Notes: generated by a model from the letters alone, not told the origin. DNA of 64,000 nucleotides from Bog-950 sp964631835 (GCA_964631835.1 CAZWAD010000001.1:451171-515170); one strand, 5' to 3'; counted from the stretch's first letter, positions 15,631 through 25,572 are shown. Program-made: numbers and translations.

Positions 15631-18600
15631 ATGAAAAGAAGATTACTTTCTCTTCTTGCTTTCACTCTTGTGTTTATGGCAGGAGTATTAGCTCAGGTTC
15701 CCCAGCAAATGAATTATCAGGCGGTAGTTCGCGATGCATCGGGTCAGCCTTTACCGGGCGGAACTAACGTTACCGTTCGATTCAGAATTCATGATGGTAC
15801 GGCAACGGGTCCCGTTGTTTTTACCGAAACCAACACGGCTGTTACTAACCAGTTTGGTTTAATTACTCAGATTATTGGCGGAACAAGTCCGCTTTCCGGT
15901 GTCAACTGGGGAAGCGGGGCAAAGTACCTGCAAGTGGAAATTGACCCGGCAGGCGGCAGCAGTTTTGTTGATATGGGAACATCGCAACTGATTAGCGTTC
16001 CCTATGCCTTGTATGCGGCCAATGGCGGTGGCGGTGGTTCTACGGGTCCTACCGGCCCTGCGGGCGCTCCCGGTGCTCCGGGAGTTACAGGTCCTACAGG
16101 CCCTCCGGGAACAAACGGTTTAGATGGTGCTGTGGGTCCTACTGGTCCTGCAGGACTTGACGGAGCAAATGGAGCGGATGGAGCTACCGGACCAACTGGT
16201 CCCACTGGTGCTGATGGGGCAGCAGGCCCTACCGGTGCCGATGGCGTACAAGGACCAACCGGAGCTGATGGGGCTCAAGGGCCAACCGGTCCTACTGGAG
16301 CTGATGGTCTTCCCGGTGGCCCAACGGGGCCTACTGGTCCTACAGGAGATATGGGTCCTGCCGGTGCCGATGGCGCTGACGGAGCAACCGGTCCCACAGG
16401 GGCAGACGGTGCTGTAGGTCCTACTGGTGATACAGGTCCTGCCGGTGCCGATGGTGCTGACGGAGCAACAGGCCCTACAGGCGCTGATGGAGCTAACGGA
16501 GCCGATGGTGCTACCGGTCCTACTGGTGATACGGGCCCTGCCGGTGCTGACGGAGCAGATGGAGCAGATGGAGCAACAGGTCCTACCGGTCCAACGGGTC
16601 CTACCGGTGCCGATGGTCTTCCAGGCGGCCCAACGGGTCCAACAGGAGATACAGGTCCTACAGGTCCTACCGGAGCTGATGGTCTTCCTGGGGGTCCTAC
16701 TGGTCCTACTGGTGATACCGGCCCTGCCGGAGCAGACGGTGCTGTGGGTCCCACAGGCCCAACCGGTGATGCAGGTCCTGCCGGAGCTGACGGAGCGGAT
16801 GGCGCAACGGGCCCTACGGGTGCTGACGGTGCTAACGGAGCCGATGGTGCTACTGGTCCAACCGGAGATACAGGTCCTGCCGGAGCAGATGGCGCAGATG
16901 GCGCAACAGGCCCTACCGGCCCAACAGGAGCTGATGGTCTTCCCGGAGGCCCTACAGGCCCAACCGGTGATACAGGTCCTGCCGGAGCTGACGGAGCGGA
17001 TGGCGCAACAGGCCCTACAGGTGCTGACGGTGCTAACGGAGCCGATGGTGCTACTGGTCCAACCGGAGATACAGNNNNNNNNNNNNNNNNNNNNNNNNNN
17101 NNNNNNNNNNNNNNNNNNNNNNNNNNNNNNNNNNNNNNNNNNNNNNNNNNNNNNNNNNNNNNNNNNNNNNNNNNGGTGCTGACGGTGCTAACGGAGCCGA
17201 TGGTGCTACTGGTCCAACCGGAGATACAGGTCCTGCCGGAGCAGATGGCGCAGATGGCGCAACAGGCCCTACCGGCCCAACAGGAGCTGATGGTCTTCCC
17301 GGAGGCCCTACAGGCCCAACCGGTGATACAGGTCCTGCCGGAGCTGACGGAGCGGATGGCGCAACAGGCCCTACAGGTGCTGACGGTGCTAACGGAGCCG
17401 ATGGTGCCACTGGTCCTACAGGTGATACGGGACCTGCCGGAGCTGACGGAACGGATGGCGCAACAGGCCCTACAGGTGCTGATGGAGCTAACGGAGCCGA
17501 TGGCGCTACTGGTCCTACAGGTGATACGGGACCTGCCGGAGCTGATGGTGCGGATGGCGCAACAGGTCCTACTGGCCCTACAGGCGCTGACGGAGTGGCA
17601 GGCCCCACAGGTCCTACCGGTCCGGGAGCTTTAAGCGGAACATTGGATTACATCGTAAAATTTACACCTGACGGACAAAGTGGGGGTGACTCACGTATAT
17701 ATGACGATGGTACTTTTGTAGGCATAGGCACTGCTGTTCCCTTTGAAGCTTTGGATATTTCTCAGAACTACCCTTTCATATTCTTGCACGGTACAGGTTC
17801 AGATAACATGGGCCTTTCATTCGGTACAACACAAGAAGACGGCTGGATGTACAGAGATGAAAGCGGATATAGTGGAGCACCTCTTGGAAGTTTTGTATTC
17901 AGTAATGAATTTACAGCATCCAGACCTGACTTGATTATTGAACCTACAGATGGTCTTGTGGGAATTGGTGTGAATACGCCAACAAGCAGATTGCATGTGG
18001 TTTCAAGCACTACAGAAACAGAGCCTACTCTATTAGCAGAATACAATGGTACTGCCAACGACATAGGAGCGGTACATGGTGTTAACAATAGCGCTACGAA
18101 CACTAATCGCAACTATGGTTTATATGGAACATATAACTCCTCAAGTGTGTATGGCATTGGCGTTGTTGGTTATGGTTATGCAGGTTGGGCTGTTCCAAAC
18201 TTAAACATAGATGCGGGTATATATGCCAGCGCAGGGGGTACAGCTACTGATGGTGAAGGACGTGGCGTATGGGCAACTTCAGGATTTGGCGGAACTGCTG
18301 TTTACGCGGAATATATCGGGGGAGGCTCAGGTTATGCGGCTAAATTGTTAGGAAATGTCCAAATTGTGGATGGAACAGAGGATGTTGGCAGAGTACTTAC
18401 ATCTGATGCTTCCGGTAATGCCACCTGGCAGGATATTCCCAACCAAAACCCGAGCATTGGTTTTTCGGCTCAACATAACTTAGGCGGTTCTATAGGCGGG
18501 GTCGTTGGTGATACTGTGGTATTTGATACGGAACTGTATGATGACGGAGCAGGATATGACCCTGTAACAGGTATTTACACAGTGCCTTCAACGGGCACCT

Positions 18601-18863
18601 ATCATTTTGATGCCAATGTTTTATTTGATATTGCCAATACAGCCGGAAATGTGAACGTATGGCTTGTTATTAACGGCTCTGCTTCTAATGCTTCCACTGC
18701 TTCGGTATCTACAACTGATTACTACAACGGTCATTTGAGCGTTGACATTCAGCTCTCAGCAGGAGATACGGTTCATGTTTTTGTCAATGACAATGCGGGT
18801 GGAAATGATTTATATAACGGCAATTCGCTTTTCAGCCACTTTACAGGACATAAAATTTATTAA
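15631..18863 (+). CDS. secreted collagen-repeat protein with C1q-like C-terminal head (interrupted by assembly gap)
   Basis: A signal peptide (MKRRLLSLLAFTLVFMAGVLA) is followed by a conserved beta domain (about residues 24-130) and a poly-Gly linker. A long Gly-X-Y collagen stalk rich in GPTGPT and GADGAD triplets follows, 16039 to about 17630. After the stalk come a 'GIGT..P..AL.I' tail-fibre-like segment and a final domain of about 135 residues that looks like the C1q/TNF jelly roll (GIYTVPSTGTYHFDANVLFD and a closing FSHFTGHKIY). The frame before the N run is restored in another frame after it, because the gap is a nominal 100 N in a 201-bp repeat; I treat it as one gene. Such proteins form trimeric surface fibres. 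No T9SS tail is seen, so export to the surface is unexplained. Confidence 0.8.
16039..17630 (+). repeat. collagen Gly-X-Y repeat region with 201-bp higher-order repeat
   Basis: GGN-NNN-NNN codons run almost without interruption. Within it a 201-bp (67-residue) block at 16819-17019 is identical, as far as I can read, to 17175-17375, and the start of a further copy (17020-17074) runs into the gap. Recent duplication or copy-number change is likely. Confidence 0.85.
17075..17174. other. assembly gap (100 N)
   Basis: A run of exactly 100 N, a conventional placeholder for unknown length. It interrupts the 55th base of a 201-bp repeat unit; the next known base is again the first of a unit. Confidence 0.98.
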
Positions 18864-18873
18864 TCAAAAAAAT

Positions 18874-18896
18874 CCTCCCGCTTTTGCGGTAGGTTT
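18874..18896 (+). terminator. probable intrinsic terminator after the collagen-C1q gene
   Basis: The short stem CCT-CCGC / GCGG-AGG around a TTTT loop, each arm with one unpaired base, is followed by TTT, 10 bases after the stop codon. Confidence 0.5.
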
Positions 18897-18910
18897 AAAA
18901 ACAATATTGT

Positions 18911-19252
18911 ATGAAAAAGAAAATTTTAATGCTGACAACTATCGTTACATTTTTTGTGGCTGGTGTTTTTGCACAGCAAGCTCACCAAGGAACTTTATCA
19001 CCGGCTAATACCAATGCTCTTAACCCTAACATTGAGCGAATGAAAGTTGTTAATGAAAAGGTAGCGGCAGAAAAAGCGAAGGTTAAAAATTATATCGCTC
19101 CGGTTACTCAGGCGCAGCAAACACCAGCTCCCAAAACCGGCACAGCAAGCACAATAGCCCCGGCAAATACAAAAGCTGCAGGCAGCAAGCCAAGCAAACC
19201 GGTTAAGGGAGCCACTGCTCCTGTGCCAAATACAACTAAGCAAACTCATTAG
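18911..19252 (+). CDS. small secreted low-complexity protein
   Basis: A clear signal peptide (cleavage after VFAQ, near residue 21) precedes about 90 residues rich in Ala, Pro, Thr and Lys, with the run KAAGSKPSKPVKGATAP near the end. It has no cysteines and no recognisable domain, and is probably disordered after export. It sits 47 bases after the collagen-C1q gene and has its own strong terminator. A similar small secreted, Gln/Ala/Lys-rich protein precedes another surface protein at 54311. The function is unknown; a companion or spacer of the surface protein is only a guess. Confidence 0.65.
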   Translation: MKKKILMLTTIVTFFVAGVFAQQAHQGTLSPANTNALNPNIERMKVVNEKVAAEKAKVKNYIAPVTQAQQTPAPKTGTASTIAPANTKAAGSKPSKPVKGATAPVPNTTKQTH

Positions 19253-19271
19253 ATTTTAAACAACAATCTAT

Positions 19272-19304
19272 AAGCCCTGTGCCTTTTGGTTACAGGGTTT
19301 TTTA
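19272..19304 (+). terminator. intrinsic terminator
   Basis: The stem CCCTGT/ACAGGG is extended by a GCC-TTTT-GGT upper hairpin and followed by a run of T. It ends the transcript of the small secreted protein and overlaps the upstream GTG that could otherwise be taken as the sigma factor start. Confidence 0.75.
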
Positions 19305-19314
19305 TTTTCACCGA

Positions 19315-19899
19315 ATGCAACAAGGCGGAAGCTTAGAACCGGGGAAATGGGCAGAGCGATATGCAGATTACCTGTTGCGTTTTGCACTCATAAGAATAAG
19401 CAGGCATGAAGTGGCAGAAGATTTGGTACAAGAAACTTTCCTCAGCGCATTGAAATCGAAGGACAGTTTTTTGGCTAACTCATCGGAAAAAACCTGGCTT
19501 ACTTCTATTTTGAAAAATAAGATTGTTGACTACTACCGGAAGAAATCAACGCAAAACGAACTTAACATTTTCGACAAAGATTCTAAGGATGATTTTATGA
19601 ATCACTTTTTTGAAAATGAGGGAAAATACGAAGGTCACTGGACAGAAACGGCTTCTCCTCGTAATTGGAAAAAGGATTTAGATACAACTGTTGAGCGGGA
19701 AGAGTTCCAGAACATACTTCGCCACTGCCTAAGGAAGCTTCCGGAAAAAACGGCTGCTGTTTTCACTTTGAAAAATATGGAAGATTTGGAGTCGGAAGAA
19801 ATTTGTAAAGAATTAAACATTACTCCGTCCAACTACTGGGTGATGATGCACCGCGCCAAACTCGGTTTACGCGAGTGCATCGAAAAAAACTGGAAATGA
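19315..19899 (+). CDS. ECF-family RNA polymerase sigma factor
   Basis: This is a group 4 sigma factor that directs RNA polymerase to a stress- or surface-specific regulon. The sigma-2 region holds EVAEDLVQETFLSALKS and the helix KTWLTSILKNKIVDYYRKKS. The sigma-4 region holds LPEKTAAVFTLKNMEDLESEEICKELNITPSNYWVMMHRAK (here described in pieces: residues about 145-180), a helix-turn-helix. I use the ATG at 19315 (194 residues), because the upstream GTG at 19279 falls inside a terminator hairpin. The linker between the two domains is longer than usual (about 50 residues). Its TGA overlaps the ATG of an anti-sigma gene, which likely controls it. Confidence 0.88.
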   Translation: MQQGGSLEPGKWAERYADYLLRFALIRISRHEVAEDLVQETFLSALKSKDSFLANSSEKTWLTSILKNKIVDYYRKKSTQNELNIFDKDSKDDFMNHFFENEGKYEGHWTETASPRNWKKDLDTTVEREEFQNILRHCLRKLPEKTAAVFTLKNMEDLESEEICKELNITPSNYWVMMHRAKLGLRECIEKNWK

Positions 19900-20132
19900 A
19901 TTGTAGAGAAGCTACGTACCTGCATACGAAAAAGAAGGAAGGCGATATTTCAATTCGGGAGCGCCTTACGCTTTTTTTGCATTTAGTACAGTGCGGTTTA
20001 TGCAAATTGTTTTTCAGAGAAATTGACGAGTTAGAAAGAAAGACCGCCCTGTTTAAAGAAAGCACCATCAGTTTTTCTGATTCCAGGAAAGAGGAAATAC
20101 AAGCTACTATTAATCGTGAAACAAAATCTTAG
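19896..20132 (+). CDS. zinc-type (ZAS) anti-sigma factor, soluble
   Basis: The 78-residue protein overlaps the sigma factor stop by the ATGA arrangement. It begins MNCREATYLHTKKKEGD and carries HLVQCGLC, the Hx3Cx2C zinc motif of ZAS anti-sigma factors; with the early Cys this gives the usual four ligands. There is no membrane segment, unlike many anti-sigma factors, so it should sense a cytosolic signal such as redox or metal state. Charged helical residues follow. It probably binds and silences the upstream ECF factor. Confidence 0.75.
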   Translation: MNCREATYLHTKKKEGDISIRERLTLFLHLVQCGLCKLFFREIDELERKTALFKESTISFSDSRKEEIQATINRETKS

Positions 20133-20252
20133 TCAAGAATAACTTAGTGTACAGCACATAAAACACCCCATAAATCCTGTTAATTTTTTGCCCCGTGTTT
20201 GCAACTTACCCTACAATAAAGCGTTCTATAATTATAGCATAAACATTCAACA

Positions 20253-20969
20253 ATGGCTTCACTACATCAAAACTGGCTTACCGAAGGGTTGATTGATTTT
20301 GAATATAAGAAGTATATGCTGCTGGCATACCTACAGGAGACAGCACGGTATTTTGACGAGAAAAAACTGTACCCTAAGCTCTCCGAGCTGGTAGAACATT
20401 ATAATAACATCAAATTGTTCCGCGATAAAAAGATTGCTGTGGCGAAAGACTTTCCTAAAGAAATATCGCGGCTCGATTTTGAAAAAATGAAAACTGAATA
20501 CCGTGAAATTTTTGAAGATGATGAATTGCTTAAAGAACTTGATTCGATTGTTGAGTTTGCTTTACCACAAATTGAAACAAAACTCGGACTGGGAAAAGAA
20601 CTTTATGAAGAGGTGGAAGATAAACTTGAGGTGTTTCCGGTGGGTATTCTCCCGTTGCGAACCGATGAGGGGTATTTTTTTCTTTCCGATTTTCTCAAAA
20701 AACTGGTAAATGTTTATCATTACCAGGTTACTATTTTTGAAACTGTGCAGGAAAAATTCCGCGGTATCAATACCCGGTTTCTATTCAGTTATACCACAGG
20801 CATTACACAGAATTACGAAAGTGTAAAATACCAGTTGATTGAGCAGAACGCTCAACTCCCTAACCCTGCAACCTATGCTGTAGAGTTCAGGCAATCTTTT
20901 CCCCTGCCCGAAACCATGCTACCCATAGCCAGGCGAAGTCTGGTTAGATATATTTCTATAAAGGAGTAG
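20253..20969 (+). CDS. conserved hypothetical cytosolic protein
   Basis: The 238-residue protein has no signal peptide or membrane segment. It is mostly helical and acidic at first (IDFEYKKYMLLAYLQETARYF, EIFEDDELLKELDSIVEFALPQIE). A probable beta-rich second half follows (VFPVGILPLRTDEGYFFL, FSYTTGITQNYESVKYQLI). I do not recognise a named family. It lies next to, and convergent with, the bactofilin gene, so an envelope or shape-related role is possible. The function is unknown. Confidence 0.7.
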   Translation: MASLHQNWLTEGLIDFEYKKYMLLAYLQETARYFDEKKLYPKLSELVEHYNNIKLFRDKKIAVAKDFPKEISRLDFEKMKTEYREIFEDDELLKELDSIVEFALPQIETKLGLGKELYEEVEDKLEVFPVGILPLRTDEGYFFLSDFLKKLVNVYHYQVTIFETVQEKFRGINTRFLFSYTTGITQNYESVKYQLIEQNAQLPNPATYAVEFRQSFPLPETMLPIARRSLVRYISIKE

Positions 20970-21130
20970 CACGACATTGCTCTTGAGTTGTTGTGGGGCT
21001 AAACAGGAATTGAACAACTTAAAAAAACAACAACCCTACTAGCTTTATCCTCAGAACTCTGCTAATGATTCCGCTGTTTTTCGAGAAGCGGCTAAAGGGA
21101 TGTGCTTACGCTTCCGGAATGCCTTAAGTG

Positions 21131-21556
21131 CTACCCGGCATTCGAAACCTTATGCTTTTCAGCAGGCTTTTCGAAGAAATTTTCGGTATTACGCGCCACA
21201 CTCATTCCCATGCTGCACTTGCCATTGAATTTAGCGCCTTCTTCCACCACCAGTTTTTTGATTTTCATATCGCCTGCCACATTAGCGGTTTTGCTAAGGA
21301 TAAGGAGTTCCATTACATCGAGGGTACCGTTTACCCTCCCATCTATATATGCGTTCTGACAGACAATATTGCCTTCAATTACCGCTGTTGCGCCAATAAC
21401 CACCTTGGATTTTGAGGTAACATTGCCGGTTACTTTTCCGTCTATCCGTACATCACCATCGGTAAGCACATCACCGTTAATGGTCGTTCCCTGCCCGAAC
21501 TGGTTCATTACCCGCAGAACCGCGTTGGCCTCTTCCGTTTTATTTTTTCCAAGCAT
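21131..21556 (-). CDS. bactofilin (polymer-forming cytoskeletal protein)
   Basis: Bactofilins polymerise into filaments without nucleotide and scaffold peptidoglycan enzymes at defined sites. The 141 residues contain the compact beta-helix domain, residues about 18-120, with repeats such as GTTINGDVLTDGDVRIDGKV and IVCQNAYIDGRVNGTLDV, flanked by short disordered ends. The M23 peptidase gene lies 18 bases upstream on the same strand, the classic bactofilin-peptidase pair known from curved or stalked bacteria. Confidence 0.93.
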   Translation of the reverse strand: MLGKNKTEEANAVLRVMNQFGQGTTINGDVLTDGDVRIDGKVTGNVTSKSKVVIGATAVIEGNIVCQNAYIDGRVNGTLDVMELLILSKTANVAGDMKIKKLVVEEGAKFNGKCSMGMSVARNTENFFEKPAEKHKVSNAG

Positions 21557-21574
21557 GGCGTTTATTTTAATTTT

Positions 21575-22450
21575 TCAGAATGCAATATAATCTTTTGGGT
21601 TTAAACTTTTTCCCTGATGCCACAGTTCAAAGTGCAAATGTGGTCCTGTGGACAGTTCCCCCGTGCTTCCCACAATAGCAATCACATCTCCAGCCTTTAC
21701 TGCTTCGCCCTGCTTTTTGAGCAAACGGGAGTTATGCTTATAAAACGACACCAGGTTATTGGCATGCTGAACAACAATAACATATCCGGTTTCGAAGGTG
21801 TAAGTAGCGGATATAATTTTACCATCGAGCACGGACTTAACTGGCGCATCGGCTTTGGCGGCAATATCCACTCCGAAGTGTTCTTTGGCGGGGGCGTATT
21901 CATCGGTGATATAACCTTCCACGGGATCCATAAGGTGCATCTGTTTTACTTCATCCACAGCAGCCATGCCCATTCGGGCATTCATGCTAAGTGAAAAATT
22001 TTCTTCCTCTTCAACCTCCTTTCTAAGTTCGCCATCTTCTTCCGAAACCTCGTTCAGTTTTATCTTCGACTTGTCAATACTTGAATTGCTTTGGAGCGCA
22101 GGGCGAACGGTATCTACGTTTTCTGAAGCTATGCTGATGACATTTTCGAGCCATGCCTGCCTACCCTGCATGGCTTGCTGCAGCGAATCGGTTTTGAACT
22201 GCAATTGTAGAATCTGGTTCCGGTAATTGTAATCGCCAAAACCAGGAATAAAATATTTAAGCGGGGTATAAATAATAGCAGCCGCTGTAAGAAAAATAAG
22301 CGTGAAAGATGATACAGCTAAAAAAATCCACACGTTTCTGCGTGTAAGCGAAAGCGAAAACTTTTCCTCGAAAGTTTCATCATTTAGTATAACGAACCTG
22401 AACCGGTTTCGGATTTGTTTGTTGCGCTTGGTCTTTAGCTTTTCTGTCAT
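21575..22450 (-). CDS. membrane-anchored M23 peptidoglycan endopeptidase
   Basis: The 291-residue protein has a basic cytosolic N-terminus, one membrane helix (about residues 39-62), a helical or coiled periplasmic stalk and a C-terminal LytM/M23 domain. The metal ligands are visible: HFGVD (HxxxD) near residue 193 and HLHFE (HxH) near residue 273. It should cut peptide cross-links in peptidoglycan. It is the first gene of an operon with bactofilin, which likely recruits it. All ligands are intact, so it is probably an active enzyme rather than a degenerate regulator. Confidence 0.92.
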   Translation of the reverse strand: MTEKLKTKRNKQIRNRFRFVILNDETFEEKFSLSLTRRNVWIFLAVSSFTLIFLTAAAIIYTPLKYFIPGFGDYNYRNQILQLQFKTDSLQQAMQGRQAWLENVISIASENVDTVRPALQSNSSIDKSKIKLNEVSEEDGELRKEVEEEENFSLSMNARMGMAAVDEVKQMHLMDPVEGYITDEYAPAKEHFGVDIAAKADAPVKSVLDGKIISATYTFETGYVIVVQHANNLVSFYKHNSRLLKKQGEAVKAGDVIAIVGSTGELSTGPHLHFELWHQGKSLNPKDYIAF

Positions 22451-22569
22451 TTGATTTTATTTCCTTTCAACAAGGCCGCTACAGAGCAGAGTTCTTGAAC
22501 TTTTATTTCAGCCAAAACAAAATATTTTTGTTGTTTACGAGTTAAAATATCCCCGAAAACGCTGCTAAA

Positions 22570-25500
22570 TTGAGGTTGACAAAAGTATTATTATTTTTTT
22601 TCTATGGACTGCTTGTTTTGCTTTGGGGGTGTTCAACAACTAACCACGCCACATTGCCCAAACAGGCTTTTCATGACATCACTTCGCATTACAATGCCTA
22701 CTTCAACGCTAGCGAAAAGCTGAAAGCGGTTTACAAAACTTCGCTGGAGTATCACAAAGACAAATTCGATTCGGTTATTCCTGTTTACTATTATAGTGAT
22801 CCTAAAGAGTTTGCCAGCAACGCGAGCGACTTAGACGATGTTGTAAAACGCTCTACTCTTGCTATTCAGCTTCATCCTATTGCTAACTGGAGCGATGACC
22901 ATTTTCTTTTAATCGGTCAGGCGAATTACCTGAAAGGCGATTACGACAAAGCATCTTCAAGTTTTAAATACATTACTACCGAGTATAAAGAAGGGGTGGA
23001 TTATGTAAAGGTGATGAAGAAATTAGAGAAGCCGGTAAAGAAGTATGTGCGGAAAAAAGCGGTAAAGAAAAAGCCGGTAGTTCGGGTAATCAAAAATGCA
23101 GATGGTACTCAAACACTTGAGAAAGTGGATATGCGTCCGGAATATTCACTTTGGATTCACGAACCGGCACGGAGTGAAGCGCTCATCTGGCTAATAAAAA
23201 CCTATTCGCGGCAGAGTAAGTTTACCGAAGCGTCTTCGGTTATTACTTATACAAGGGGGGATGATTTGTTTTACCGTAACCTCGACTATGAATTGGATTT
23301 GGCAGAAGCCGATTTGCGTGTAAGCCAGAAGGATTATGCTTCGGCCATTGCCCCGCTTGAAAAGTACCTGAATGCTAAAAAAGTAAAACACAACAAGCGC
23401 CTGCGGGTTCGCCCTCTTTTTGTGCTGGCGCAGTGCTATGCGACTATTGGTAATTATTCAAAAGCCATTGAAAATTACAAGCTGGTGCTTAAGAGCCGTC
23501 CGAATTACGATATGGAGTTTTACGCCAAAATAAAAATGGCCAAGCTGGGCAGGGGCGGGAGTGGCGACAACAAGGAAATGAGAAGCCTGCTCGCCAAAAT
23601 GGCGAAAGACAAAAAGTACAACGATTACTGGGACCAGGTTTACTATGAGTTAGCTTTAATCGCTCTTGCAGAAAACAACCGTGCCGAAGCGCGAAAGCTG
23701 CTGCATAAATCCATTGATAATTCCACGGCCAACGATGACCAGAAAGCCTTGTCGTTTTTAAAACTTGCCGAACTGGATTATGAAGATGAAGAATACATCA
23801 ACGCAAAATTCTTCTATGATTCTACTATGACCTTTATGACAAAAAATGACGTCCGGTATCCGGATATTGAAGAACGTAACAGAATACTTGACAACCTGGT
23901 GAAACAGTTAAACACCATTGCCCGGGAAGACAGTCTACAAAGATTAGCTGCACTTCCTGAAGACCAGAGAGAATCAACAATCAGGAGGGCTGTTTTAAAA
24001 ATGGAAGAAGAGGAAGAAACTAAGAAGACGAAACAGGATCCGGGACAAAACCAATTATTGCAAAACAACACTCAGCAAAACAAAAGTCTGCAGCAGATTA
24101 ATCAGCAGCAGGGGGGAGGATGGTATTTCTATAACACAACAGCACGCGCTGCTGGGTATAATGATTTTATAAAAAAATGGGGGCGAAGAAAATTAGAAGA
24201 GAACTGGAGGAGGAAAAATAAATCTTCGGTGACAACCGATGATACGGTAACCGGTACGGATACGAGCGGAACCTCAACAGACATCGCCGAAACAGCCGGG
24301 GGAACCGTTGAAGAGCAAATGCGCTCAAGTATTCCGACTACTCCTGAGAAAATGCGGAAATCAGATGAGCGGTTGATTGATGCGTATTACAGTGCTGGTG
24401 TTATTTACAAAGACGGTTTGGAAAATTACCGCAAGGCGGATGAAATGTTCGAAACGCTGAATTCGCGCTTCCCGAAAAACAAACTGCTCCTCGAAAGCTA
24501 CTATAACATTTACCTGATTGCACAGAAGAGAATCTTGAAAGACCGTGCGGAAGAATACAAAAGCAAAATTCTGAATGAGTTTCCGGAAAGCATTATCGCC
24601 AAAGTGCTGCGCAACCCGAATTTTATTTTCGAAGCCAAACAAAAAGAGCAGGCGGTTGATGCTTATTACCAAACTGCGTATAATGATTATGCAACCCATC
24701 AACTTGATTCGGCTTGGTATAAATGCGAAATGGCTGATAACCTTTTTAAACCGAATTTGCTGAGTGCAAAATTCCGCTTGCTGAGCGCACTCATTCTTGC
24801 CAAACAAAACAGGCTTAGCGATTATGTGCAGGCTTTGAATAAGATTATCAATACAACAACCGATATGGAAGTTAAAGCGACTGCTTCGGATTTGCTTGCG
24901 GCTCTCAATAAATCTGCATTACCACAAATTGATTTGAGCAAAGACCCGGCTAAACGGGATTCTATGAATGCGGTTTTCACCAAACCGGAAACATCAGAAA
25001 ATGCGCTTCTCAAAAAACTGAACGAGGTTAAAGAACAGGCGAAACAAAGCGGAATAGATGTGAAAGAGGACACAACCAGCAGGCAACAAATGATAAACGA
25101 TAACCAAAAGACAAATATCAGCGATACCACTGTAACTTTAATTATAACCGATACTTTTACAGCCGTCCACCAGCCGGTTATTGAAGACACCACATCACCG
25201 TATTTCCGATCAGATGCAGCAGTACATTATTTTGTTATTTATATTAAAGACCCCTTGGCTCCGCAAAGTGCGGTAATGAGTATAATGGCAAAAGTAAATG
25301 CGTTCAACTCCTCACAGTTTCCTGACAAAAAACTGACCGCCAGGCAAATCTTAATTGATAAGGAAAACAAACTTCTTCGCGTTAACCAGTTTAAAAACAG
25401 AGAGGATGGAATGAGTTATTACAACTCGATTAAAACACAAAGCCAGTTGTTTAATGAACTGAAGCCCGAGCAATTCGCCATTACCTTAATATCCATAGTT

Positions 25501-25572
25501 AACTTTCAGGCTTTACTGGATGAGAAAGATATAGACGCATACAACAAGTACTTCAAACGGGTGTATAAATAG
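22570..25572 (+). CDS. sprE: T9SS-associated TPR lipoprotein, SprE/PorW-like
   Basis: The protein of about 1000 residues has a lipoprotein signal (LLWGC, Cys21) and the family-typical opening HYNAYFNASEKLKAVYK. Tetratricopeptide-like helices run from about residues 105 to 450 (for instance IANWSDDHFLLIGQANYLKGDY, here cited by position) and resume after a Gln/Asn-rich low-complexity stretch near residues 495-520 up to residue 800. In Flavobacterium and Porphyromonas, SprE/PorW is needed for type IX secretion and links to the outer-membrane part of the machine. The start is TTG (22570, or 22576); no ATG lies between the upstream in-frame stop and the signal. It diverges from the M23-bactofilin operon and precedes PBP1A. 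Confidence 0.78.
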   Translation: MRLTKVLLFFFYGLLVLLWGCSTTNHATLPKQAFHDITSHYNAYFNASEKLKAVYKTSLEYHKDKFDSVIPVYYYSDPKEFASNASDLDDVVKRSTLAIQLHPIANWSDDHFLLIGQANYLKGDYDKASSSFKYITTEYKEGVDYVKVMKKLEKPVKKYVRKKAVKKKPVVRVIKNADGTQTLEKVDMRPEYSLWIHEPARSEALIWLIKTYSRQSKFTEASSVITYTRGDDLFYRNLDYELDLAEADLRVSQKDYASAIAPLEKYLNAKKVKHNKRLRVRPLFVLAQCYATIGNYSKAIENYKLVLKSRPNYDMEFYAKIKMAKLGRGGSGDNKEMRSLLAKMAKDKKYNDYWDQVYYELALIALAENNRAEARKLLHKSIDNSTANDDQKALSFLKLAELDYEDEEYINAKFFYDSTMTFMTKNDVRYPDIEERNRILDNLVKQLNTIAREDSLQRLAALPEDQRESTIRRAVLKMEEEEETKKTKQDPGQNQLLQNNTQQNKSLQQINQQQGGGWYFYNTTARAAGYNDFIKKWGRRKLEENWRRKNKSSVTTDDTVTGTDTSGTSTDIAETAGGTVEEQMRSSIPTTPEKMRKSDERLIDAYYSAGVIYKDGLENYRKADEMFETLNSRFPKNKLLLESYYNIYLIAQKRILKDRAEEYKSKILNEFPESIIAKVLRNPNFIFEAKQKEQAVDAYYQTAYNDYATHQLDSAWYKCEMADNLFKPNLLSAKFRLLSALILAKQNRLSDYVQALNKIINTTTDMEVKATASDLLAALNKSALPQIDLSKDPAKRDSMNAVFTKPETSENALLKKLNEVKEQAKQSGIDVKEDTTSRQQMINDNQKTNISDTTVTLIITDTFTAVHQPVIEDTTSPYFRSDAAVHYFVIYIKDPLAPQSAVMSIMAKVNAFNSSQFPDKKLTARQILIDKENKLLRVNQFKNREDGMSYYNSIKTQSQLFNELKPEQFAITLISIVNFQALLDEKDIDAYNKYFKRVYK

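Noticed and set aside
16275..17608. Other-frame and minus-strand open frames in the collagen region
   Set aside because: Repetitive Gly-X-Y codons keep all frames open; only one frame gives the collagen pattern and joins the N- and C-terminal domains.
17175..17634. Frameshift in the collagen gene
   Set aside because: The frame change coincides with a 100-N gap in a 201-bp repeat and is explained by wrong gap length.
19279..19314. GTG start for the ECF sigma factor
   Set aside because: It lies inside the terminator hairpin at 19272-19304; the ATG at 19315 gives a normal N-terminus.
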